Source of the DNA: Petrosia ficiformis
Lineage: Eukaryota > Porifera > Demospongiae > Haplosclerida > Petrosiidae
Assembly (NCBI GenBank): GCA_947044365.1
Contig: OX345639.1
Span: forward strand, 6,505,718 to 6,569,717
Direction of reading: 5' to 3'
Length of the DNA: 64,000 nt
A program made the translations under genes and the position numbers. Below the pieces are notes generated by a model. That model saw only the letters and a program-made list of their open reading frames with translations. It made no database searches and was not told the origin of the DNA. Shown here one piece after another: positions 51,201-61,639 of the stretch; the first letter of the stretch is position 1; each line of letters begins with the position of its first letter.

Positions 51201-53181
51201 TCATTTTGTCAGCATGTTTGACAAGTTTTTTGATGCTCTAAATGTAACCAACTACTCGAGCAGTATTACCTCTTTGAAGCCCTTCAAAATGCCATACAGA
51301 AATGCTGAAGACTTCCGTTTGCAGGTACAGAAACATAAGCAAAATTAATAAGTAATAACCAAATCATGACATCAACCCTGTTACTGTCTTATATAGTGGT
51401 TGAAAAAAGACTTTTTGGGTTGGTTGAATGACTGGGCAGACTATGTAAGTAGACAAGACTTACCTGATAAGTTGAAACCCTGGATGATTCTTAGTAAAGA
51501 AACCTTGAATGAAATCCACATCACTGGTATGCATGGTATCCTAAGTAAAGTATAGACATTATATACTAACTTTTTCTCTATGTGTAGTTAATTCTTTTGT
51601 GGAATTAGTACAGCATCTATTTACAATACCTGGTGTAAAATCGTTCCTAAGTGAACGAATCCAACAGGATCCACTTGAGAAGTATTTCGGTAGACAAAGA
51701 CAACGAGGAAGGGTTAATGAAAATCCTACCATAGCACAGTTTCTTAAAAATGATCAAGCTCTGAGAATCATCAACTCAATCAATCTTGATGTGGTATCTG
51801 GAAATACTCGTGGAACAAACAAGCGTTACTTAGAACATCAACAAAGAAGTGGACCATTAAATAAGAGGCGAAAACTGAAATACACAGGTATTAAAAGTGG
51901 TAAATAAATTATACTAATTATTATGTAGACACCTATACATGCAGGTGCAACTATATCAGTGGGCACAGCAGACAACATGCAAAATCCATTCATGCTTTCT
52001 TCGCCATCAAGTAAATGAAGAATGTACATAAATAATAAGATATAATTCTGAGTCATACCTCTTCATAGGAATCCTCTGGAATACCATTAACTCTACTCTC
52101 AACGATGAAGGTTTTCATTTACCATCACCAACAGCTCGTCAAGCACTTCACACTGCATCCAAAATTTTGGATTGGTCATGTCAAACAGTGAATACCAGTG
52201 AATTTACATATGCAGCCGTTCAGTTAAGTGAGAAGTTATTGAAAATAGTTGAGAAAACACCAGGCAACAAAAAAACAAATGAAAGAATGTTTATTAATCT
52301 ATTCGATTACATACAATCAGATGAATACATTCATTTATGGACCACCGTTACAGCAGCTGCTTCCACCACACCATCTAGACTACTCTACTACTATGTAACC
52401 ACTACTCTCTATAAAACACTTTTATTTACCCACAAACCTGTTAACCACACTTCAGATACATGCACTAGCGATTTCACTTATCTTACTCCAGATGAACAAG
52501 GCGCCTTGAAATATGTGGCAGGATATCTCATCAGAAATTCAGTTAAAAAGGTTATGAAACAAAACCAACGAAACAATAGTATACTCCCTTTACTGTTTTC
52601 TCGAGGATCCAGAGGAAACCCAAGACCAGCAAGAGCTGCCTCAGACTATCCTGGAGTGGTGCAGGATAGTTGACCGCGGAGGCTTATTTCACTGCACAAA
52701 TGAATTCACACACTTTTTGACATCAGTAGAGACAGTTACAAAATCAACAATGAAGAGAGGTAACGAGAAATTGTTCAACATAGCATTGTTAAAACAAACA
52801 CTTTTACAAGACCATGCAGTCAGTAGTTGGTGGTCAACACTTCGTACACAGGGTGACATCAATGACGACAAAATCTCGGCCGATCTCCTAAATTCACTGT
52901 TGACTGATTACATTAATCTCCGAGGTTTTGCGTTTGCTGCTAGGTGGATGGAGATGTACAAAACAGAAAACAAAAAAGTTATAGACAAGACAAAGGGACT
53001 AAGAACAAAACTACAGACATCTCTTGACTGAACAACGTGATAATTTTATTATTACTTTGCTATTTATTCGTTTACGGTATATACATACGTTATATTTTAT
53101 ATATTACGGTGCAACATAGTAACACAACTCGCATTTTTGTCCGCGAACGCAGTTTCCAATCCCTTTACTCTATTATCTATG
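48250..53181. mobile_element. P-element/THAP9-type DNA transposon, 4.9 kb
   Basis: Terminal inverted repeats: the left begins CATAGATAATAGAGTAAAGG and the right ends CCTTTACTCTATTATCTATG, and they stay identical through TTGGAAACTGCGTTCGCGGAC, about 41-42 bp. GTTACGT flanks both ends (48243-48249 and 53182-53188), giving a 7-bp duplication. P elements usually make 8 bp. A subterminal ATGCGAGTTG motif also occurs near both ends. The interior encodes one multi-exon transposase on the plus strand. Confidence 0.92.
48973..53031 (+). pseudogene. P-element-like (THAP9-type) transposase, multi-exon, one frameshift
   Basis: A DDE-type transposase that would cut and paste the surrounding element. Exons are 48973-49081 (starts MGRKSRLSHNRYYYKK), 49155-49202, 49259-49624, 49676-50868, about 50931-51080, 51137-51325, 51397-51527, 51589-51887 and further short ones to 53031. 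Family motifs in order: SNGIRWHPLMIKWCLYLR, VCIVGDEMKIREGLVYDK with a likely first Asp, MAQTLDGFSVNRRYFSLMG with the second, FFSDPPHLIKTTRNCF, SERIQQDPLEKYFGRQRQRG and ALKYVAGYLIRNSV. No THAP zinc finger is visible at the N-terminus. Near 52598 the frame shifts by one base in a TTTT run; downstream reads IVDRGGLFHCTNEF, still family-like. The shift may be real decay or a sequencing error. Otherwise the gene is well kept. Confidence 0.85.
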
Positions 53182-53188
53182 GTTACGT

Positions 53189-53616
53189 AATGATGTCATA
53201 ATTATCCATGGTAACGCGATTGTAATGCTTCATAGCAACAACAAAACTGGTTTATATCATGAATATGATTATAGCCATGTGGCCTTTCTGACCTTCTTTC
53301 AAGCGGTCACGTCTGGAGCGTTCGCTCAAACTTTGTTGTACGTCTATGTGATTTTCCTTTCTGGAGTTATAGACACGGAAGTAATTGAGAATGACTACCA
53401 CAGAGGACACTTTACTGGAGTTCCAGAAGTTTTTTTCAAGTAAAATAGGTATGTATTATAGTGGTATTTTGTTAATACTAAAAATTAATGTTTTTGTGTA
53501 GCTATGATGCCGCGTTTTTTCTTTTCTCACTAAAATCGAGGACAAAGTTACTGTGTGTTACTGTGTGTTGTGAATGTAAAGTGTGCAATGTTTAATGATA
53601 ATTTAAAAATTATAGT
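53189..53616. other. Gap between the transposon and the RAG1-like gene
   Basis: An open frame at 53225-53443 has no recognised domain. GTTACTGTGT is repeated in tandem near 53550. I found no clear terminal repeat of a RAG-type transposon here. Confidence 0.4.
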
Positions 53617-56460
53617 TTACAACTGCTTTTTTTTTGGTAGTTGTGGTGCTAAGTATCGGTTCTCCGGATCAATTCGAAGGAGATGCTCTTGCATAACTCT
53701 AAGCAATCGATCAACCTTGTTAGGAATAGAAACATACGATCTTTCGATTGAATTAAATGATGCATGGATACTTTCAGCACCCTGTTCTCCAATACTTGTA
53801 TTCGCTTGTCCTATAATTTTGCATAGATTTCATACAGGTTATTATAATATCAACAAGTTAAACTTACTATCTCAGCAATTAGTCTCCTGTTGTACAACGC
53901 AATTTCTTCAAGAGATGTGATTTGTGGACTTTCACCAAGTACTGATAGTAGAGTGATAAATTGTTCTGCTGCCATTACCTCGTTCTCAGCAGTGACTCTG
54001 TCATTTAAAAGGGATGTTTTTTGTTCCAGTTTTGATCTGTATTCTTGGAATGGTATGGGTGTGCATGATTCGTTAATAACTGAAATGTCTCTGCTTGCCA
54101 GCATCAAATCTAATGTATGACATTCGTCTTCAAGAAGAGTAAACATACGATGGAACAGACCAAGTGAGATATGAAGACCAGGTAAACAAACCTTTTGAAG
54201 ATAATTAATCTATCATTTACACTATTATAATGTATGTATTTATACCTGTAGTAGGGGAATTTGGAAAAATGGTTTCTGTAGAACATTGTTAAAAAATTTT
54301 ACGCTTTTTGGGTTCCCTCCAGATTGGAGGAATTTTTGATGGTCAGATTCCATTGATGATAGGGATCGTAAAGGAAAGGACTCGTTGTCTTTAAATTTTT
54401 CTCTGGGAGCTAGGCACCATAAACAGCAATGCCGCCCTGAATAATTTATTTATAATGTACAAATAGTGATAATTTAGACAATAAGGGGTAAGATACCTGA
54501 AGCTCCTGGGATTCCATACATCTTACACAGGAACTCATAGTCTCCACTAAGAAATACTCGAAACATCTTTCCCCTTATAATTATAATAATTTTAGAGAAT
54601 TGTTAAAAATATTCATAAAACATACCTCCATTCTGTTTGTTGTAGTTCGTTAACCTGTTCACTGTAGCGATCAAGAGCTACATGGAGATTAAAAAGTGTA
54701 TCTACAGCTTGAAATGCTGTAAAAACACAGGTGTTGTGAACAGAATTTGGATTTTCAACATTTAGGATTTGAAAGTTCATTTTAAAGGATGAACCACCCT
54801 TATCACCTCCAAGTTTAACCCAGATTTCGTTGGAAGGAATCCTATCGCTATGCCAGGTCAGTTTGTTTAATCTACAATTACAAGAATAAGTGACACTGAC
54901 TGTGTAATTATAATATATATAACCTGTCATTCTTCTCAAGTAAATCAATTATTTTATTTTTTAGATGTGGAATGTACACGATTGGTGAGGACTTCATTTC
55001 TTCACCTCCAGACTTCAACGAAAAAGAGAACATGGCTGTCTCTCCTATGAGGTCATTGTCTATGAGTTCTGCTGCTCTTTTTCTAAGCTTTTTCTCACTT
55101 GCAATTTGTATCCCCCACTCCTTCATCCATCTATGTTGTAATATTATATAAGTGGGAATGCAATTAACACCTGTGGTACCTTCTCATAGTTCTCAATTTG
55201 TTCCAGGGTATTGATAGATCTGCCTTCATAGCTAGGCCCTGGTTGGTACTTACTTCCGTTGTCATGTCTAATGACTTTAGCAGCTGTTGCCTATCCTCCT
55301 TATTCAGTTGGCTGATTTCGGACTGAAATTGCTGGTTTTCAGAATTACCACTTAGAGATGCTCTAACTTCCATCATTTCCAAAGATCTTCTCTTGATGGT
55401 TCTCGATGAAGCATCACATGACGATACACGTGGTGATGGTATATGGACAAAGGTGAGAGGCTATAATTAAGTATTACACAGTACATAACATGAATAGGAA
55501 TATTATTTATAAACTATATACCTGTCCTCCTGTTTGAAGTGTTAGATGATTATCAATCATCATTCTCTTCACAAGATGTGTAGCTACTTGTTTCTCTGTC
55601 ACAGAAGTTGTTGAGGTGATTGGCTGAGATAGGATATCTGACAGAGACACTGTATTAGGTTGATGATCAGATGTATAGTACTGGGAGCAGTTGCTGTTAG
55701 TATGCCGATGAAGATCTTTCAGTCGAACCCTTTTCCCACAAGTCCCTTTGAAGTTGCACTTAACTACAACACTCTCCAAGACTCTAAGGTGCATGGGATT
55801 GATCGGTGTGATTTCCCTTGTTGTTAGGGAGTGATATTTGTCACATGATGGACAATGTGTTGACTGTGATGACTCAAACCAACATATGAGACACGATGCA
55901 CACAAAAAAAATGGCTGTTGACAGATCAACTGAACAGGACTATTTAAGAGATTGCAACAGATAGAGCATTCAATATCAGACTTAGATAAATCAATGGAAA
56001 GAGGGATCTTGTATGTGAGAAACTGATCAGTATGATAGAATGCTTCAGGAGAGATTTGTTTGGTATGGGCAATAAGATCATGACAGCTATCAAGCTGTGG
56101 TTTCCCTCTATTCTTCCTACCCTTTTTTGGTCTTCCTCCTTTCTTAACTGATTTAACTTGATTACATGTAGTGCATGTGTGTGTATGTGTGTGTTGTTCC
56201 CATACAAAGAGATCTATTGATGGAAGGTACACTTTGTTGTTTTCCATTGCAGTAATTTTACGCTTCATCACGGCGTAACAACAGTCACAGAACAGTCTAG
56301 GATGAACGTCTGGTTGATCGGTCAGGATGGAAAGATGAAATGTGATTCTAAGATTGTCAGCATGTTCTTCACAAACATATTTGACTCTGTATTTGTTGAT
56401 GTTTCCACCACACACCCGACATAACTTTTCCAAGGCCTCCATATGGTCATCTAACTCCAT
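53617..56460 (-). CDS. RAG1-like protein, 8 exons, about 820 residues
   Basis: RAG1 is the DDE recombinase of V(D)J recombination, descended from a Transib-type transposase. Exons: 56460-55522, 55460-55180, 55130-54924, 54871-54626, 54574-54497, 54436-54246, 54191 to about 53864, 53810-53617. The N-terminal exon follows vertebrate RAG1 step by step: KLCRVCGG, VHPRLFCDCCYAVMKRK, VWEQHTHTHTCTTC, a RING-like region (IECSICCNLLNSPVQLIC to HCPSC) and a CCHH finger (VVKCNFKGTCGKRVRLKDLH). The RING His position appears replaced (CQQPFFLCASC). The C-terminal half has EIWVKLGGDKGGSSFK (possible first catalytic Asp), RHCCLWCLAP (CxxC), LPGLHISLGLFHRMF (aligns to the RAG1 LHCD motif but with Ser for Asp) and GEQGAESIHASF (possible catalytic Glu). 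No internal stop was seen. The last splice needs a weak GTTTAAC donor to keep frame. No RAG2-like kelch gene is in the window. Confidence 0.8.
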
Positions 56461-56684
56461 TCTATTATTGTATTAATGATATGTTCATTTGCAGCTTAAA
56501 TAAAATAAGTGGCAATGTAATTTTAGTATATATGTATAGTGTTACCTTCTATCTTTGATCTGCAATGTGAATTACAGTTGTGAAAACTTTGTGGTTTGAG
56601 GTATATGGCTGCAAACAGGACCCACTTGCAACACTTTCAAAACATTGGAGCAGCTGGAACAATGTGCAGTTCTTCAAACCACAA
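56461..56684. other. 5' flank of the RAG1-like gene, up to the duplication junction
   Basis: 224 bp, the likely promoter region of the minus-strand gene. TGTGGTTTGA near 56590 and TCAAACCACA near 56675 are inverted, with the second ending beside the junction at 56685. Confidence 0.45.
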
Positions 56685-56730
56685 GTTATTTTTATACACT
56701 TTGTACATGTATACTATATCTTTTAAGGCC

Positions 56731-59700
56731 GGTTGCACTAAAGATGGTATACTCAATGGAATAAAGATTGATATGTACACGGATGCTGGATGTTGTAATA
56801 ATGACAACAGTATTTGGACAGCTGTTGCAGCTATTGACAATGGTGTGTTACTCTGTGTTTTATAACAAATGAATGTAATCTCATCTTCTTCCATAGTATA
56901 CAAGTGTCCTAACTGGTTGGTAACTCCAAAATCCTGTAAAACCCATACCTGTAGTAATACTGCCTGTAGAGCTCCAGGTAAGATTGTATACATATGAATA
57001 CATATTATGTTAGTATAGCTTGATTCCATAAAGGTTCCTTGTTGAGTTTTTGGTATTATTATAGGTTTCTTGAACTCATACTTAATAATATCTAGGCCAT
57101 TCTGATTTTAAGAGGGGTTGATGTATGTGCATTTCCCAAAAAATATGCTGTGTTCATCAAAAGAGTAGGTGTGGTATAGGCCACACCCAATAACTAATTA
57201 TTCCCTGATATCTTCCACCTATCATTAACACCCAGTAATGGGGATAGCCCGGCATCCTGCAGGCCGGTGTTATTTTAGTTAACCATAACTATAACAAGTC
57301 TAATGCACCTAATTAAAATGAAAAATGGTCAATAGTAGTTAGTTAACTAAAACTAAAACCCTTTAGTAAGCCTAATATTATTTTAGTTAATTAACTATAA
57401 CTATAACTAAAGTGGTCATTATTGTCATACTAAAACAACACTGCATAAAACCTGTTATGCATATGGTATAACACGTATTAATGCAATACACAGAGTAGCT
57501 CACTTGACGATTATGTGTTAACATCACATTTGATGATTTATGTTTTTTCTCTGTTCTTAGGTTTTGTTCCAGGGATATTCATCACTGAGTCAATCTTAGA
57601 CCAAGTCTCTCGATCTTTAAAAATGGATGTAGAGCAAGTGAAGGAGGCTAACATGTACAAACCAGGAGATATTTCCTACACAGTAAGAGGAATGGTAATG
57701 GGAAATATTTAGTTTATCAATCTCTCTACACTAAATAGGCAGACACAAATGGATTGGTACTAACATACTGTAATATAAGAGATCTCTGGAAACGTGAGTT
57801 TGTACTCAATGAGAGATCCATTATGCTAGCGAATGTGTCATATACATGTAGATTGCAAAATGCACTTATGGAATCAAATGTTTTAAAATTTGGATAATGC
57901 AACTATGTTTTTCTTTTTTTCCTTTTCAGAAATTTATGAAACTGCTGAAGTTGAAGAAAGGAAAAAGCAGATTGTAGAGTTTAATAAGGTAAGGGTATCA
58001 GGTTTTCATACAGGATTTTTAGTTTGGGAAGGGAAGGACTTGATCATATGAAGCACAGTGCTGCTGACCCTCTGAGGTTACTTCTGGTAGTTCTGTAGCT
58101 CCAGAAGGCTTGTAGATGAGATGGTGTTGCATGTTGAAATAAATTCAGTCTGAATATGTAGAGGGGAGAGAGATCCTTGGTATTAAGAAACACTTTCTAA
58201 TCCTTATTTCCAATCCTCTAATCTTTATTTCTAATCCTCTAATCCAGGCTAATCGTTGGAGGAAGAGAGGACTGAGTTTGGTACCAATAAAGTATGGTAT
58301 AACATGGAATAGTTGGAAAACTACAATACTTGTTAGTGTATATAGTGGAGATGGAACAGTGTCAGTGATGCATGGAGGGGTAGAAGTAGGTCAAGGGATC
58401 AACACAAAGGTAAACTACATGTACATGTACATTTATATAGATAGGAGTACAGTACAAATATGCATAAATCTTAACTGAGCATATATAGTAGTGTCTGATG
58501 AATGACTCGACTTTTAAAAGCAATAACGTTTGAACCTCACCAGGTCAAGACATGAGAAAGATTGACAGATCGAGAGCTCTTTCTTGATTTCTATTGGTGA
58601 TGATGCATGGCTGTTCTTAGTTGATGGAGTGATTTGTCTGGTTGATTTCGTTAACAAACGAGACCTTAGCCTGCTAACTAGTCGTGCCGTTTCTGAATGT
58701 GACTATTATGTATACGTGACCTTAGTGACCTAATATTCAGAAAGAAACACTTGATATAACACTTACATGTACACTTGGTATAACACTTACGTGTACATGT
58801 GTATCTTAATTGCTTCTCATTCTGCCATTTTTTACAGGAAGTTAATAACATTTGGTAGCTTAATTATAGCTCTTCCTGGATAGCAAATTTCATTTAATTC
58901 CTGTACAAACTCAACTATTAGGATAGGAGTAAAGGATCTATCCAGAAATTTTAACAATTGACACACATACATGTATATAATTGTATACTCATCCGCATAC
59001 AAATATGTGACCTAGTGTTTTGATAAGTGTCTCTTTGCCACAAAATAAGTATGCTTTCCATTCTTATTGATGACACAAAGGCAGATTTCATGCAAACAAT
59101 AATTAATTTTCTTTTGCAGGTAGCTCAGGTAGCTGCTAAAACTCTAGGTATTAGCCTGGATCACATCATTATTAAACCCTCTAATGTGCTCGTTAATGCT
59201 AATGGAGATACTACAGGAGGGAGTATCACCAGTGAACTCAGTTGTCTAGTATGTTTTGTGTGGTTGTTATGTGATTTTACTTTTAATCATGTACATCTTA
59301 CAGGGTGTTATTAAAGCTTGTGAGGCACTTAAAGAACGTTTGGAGAAAGTAAAAGAAGAGTTGGAAAAAGAAGGTGCACAGAATCCATCATGGTTGGATG
59401 TAGTTACAAAAGCTTACTTGAATGGGGTTGATCTATCTTCAAAATACTTGTGAGTTATTAGTTAAAGTCAAACACACAGAATTCATGTTTTTTGTGTTTT
59501 TGAAGTGTTTATGGTGAAAGTAAGTATTGTTTTGCTTACAATGTTTATGGAGTAACATGTGCTGAAGTTGAAGTTGATGTATTGACTGGTCAAACTGAAG
59601 TTAAGCGTGTTGATATTCTATATGATTGTGGACAAAGGTTAGTAATTGAGAAAGGATTAAGATAATCAATTTGAAGGTTTCTGTTGCAGTATTAACCCAG

Positions 59701-61202
59701 AATTAGACGTAGGACAAGTAGAAGGGGCTTTCACTATGGGACTCGGTTACTGGCTTACTGAGAAGATTGTCTATGCTCCTGATTCTGGCCAACTACTCAC
59801 ATACAACACTTGGGTGAGTAGAGCTAAAATTACATGCTGCAAATTAGGGTTGGTCAATAATTGAATATATCGCATACATTGAATATTATTCCGCCACAAT
59901 AATCATATCGCATGATTTTGGTCTGCCAATATTATCGCAATGGCAAAATATTGTCTTACTGCAATTAAATAATAGCTCAATATACATGTATGTGTTGAAA
60001 AAGACTGTACTATAACACTTAGTTTTGAGCTGTATGCTCTCAAAACTAGGATCAGAATTGAAAAATAAGCCTATTTTTGCTATTATAGACAGTATCAATG
60101 AAGATTTGCAATATTGCAAGTCACCTTTAGGCAATAATCACAAAACTTAATTTTCAATATTCTCCAACCCGACTGCAAATTATATTATATGTTCATGTGC
60201 TCACTCTATAGGCATATAAACCTCCATCCTCCAAAGACATTCCTGAGGACTTTAGAATAACTCTGCTAAAAAATGCTCCGAATCCTTTGGGAATACTCAG
60301 ATCAAAAGGTACAAAGTTTTTGTAAGTTATGTTTCTTCTCTTCTATTATCTTTATATGTAGCTGTTGGTGAGCCTCCTCAGACTATGAGTTGTGCTGTCT
60401 TATTTGCTGTAAAGAGAGCAATTGAGAGTGCCAGACAGGAAATTGGCAATGATGACCTTTTTTCTTTGTGTAAGCTACTATAATCATGTATCACTTCTTA
60501 ATCATGTATCTCAAATTGTAATATCTTATTACGCTTGCCATTTCTTGTTTGCCATTTTATAAGCACCTAACATTAAGGGAACAGTATATCATTAATATCT
60601 TGAATGCCATAAGTTGCCTTCATTCTTTAACTTGTACTTTAGCCATTTTTTTATTATCACCCTTCTACCTCCCGGTCTGGAAACCTTTCTCGGATGTTGT
60701 GTCCAATAGACAATGAATCGTATTCAGATCACATAGGATTTTGTAGGGAATCTCATGTAGTTAAAGTTAAAATCACAACAAATTTTCCAGATTAGTGATT
60801 CAGTATCTGGTCCCGGAATAAAACGTACATGTACTTGGATCCTGAACCAGACAAACGTTTCCAGATCTGCTGCTTGTACAGTGTTTCCCCAAAAATTTGG
60901 TACCATATCACTCCCCCACCCTTTAGTCTTGTTCCCTCACCCTTCAATTTTAAAGATTTACAACACTAATTGAACATTGTTGATCAAACATCAAGTACCA
61001 CTGATGCACTCCTCCACCCTTAATATTTATCCTGTGGGAAATACTGACCTACTAGTAACAAATGCAAAGCATGAATTTTGCCTTAGGTATATATAATTAT
61101 AACATAACAACTATATTTTTATTCATCTGCACAGCTGCCCCTGCTACAGTAGAAGACATTCAACTAAAGTGTTTATCGGACCTTTCGCAGTTTGTATTTT
61201 AA
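56731..61202 (+). pseudogene. 5'-truncated xanthine dehydrogenase/aldehyde oxidase, C-terminal molybdenum half only
   Basis: Copy of the last 13 exons of the gene at 12678-31786. It starts with the exon reading [20 protein letters not shown] and ends DLSQFVF with the stop at 61200-61202. The Fe-S, FAD and first molybdenum exons are absent; upstream lies the divergent RAG1-like gene. The exons are still open, and differences are few (Ala to Val in CFAYNAYGV, Leu to Val in AEVELDV), so the copy is recent. Without an N-terminal half it cannot make a working oxidase. Confidence 0.9.
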
Positions 61203-61639
61203 GAACTCTAATAATAATAATAATAATTGCTGCATATAATTATAATTATAGTGGTAATATAAATTATAATTCCAGAAAATCTTCTCAATCAGTAGTTTTA
61301 TTACTGAACCTCAGTTTTGTAGTTTGTATTTCAATAACTCTAATATTATTGTAGTATTATGTCCATGTTTTATTATATTATCACTAAAGCAACATGTGTT
61401 TCAAAGAATTTTTTCCCATCAAATGTTTTGGCAGTAGATACCTTCATCAATGGCATAATTATACTATTAATAGAACAGGGTCTATAATATATAATTAATA
61501 CAATCATTTTATGTAGTCTAGTTTTCTGAATTGTATGTGAATACACGATGGCTGTATCCGCGTATATTATCGTTAGCATGGCAACTCCCACGCGCGCTAT
61601 GAAAGGATCTTGGGGAAAACTGATAATTATGATACAACC

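Noticed and set aside
53189..56684. RAG transposon with CACWGTG-type terminal repeats around the RAG1-like gene
   Set aside because: I looked for matching inverted ends on both flanks and saw none beyond the short inverted repeat near 56590-56685.
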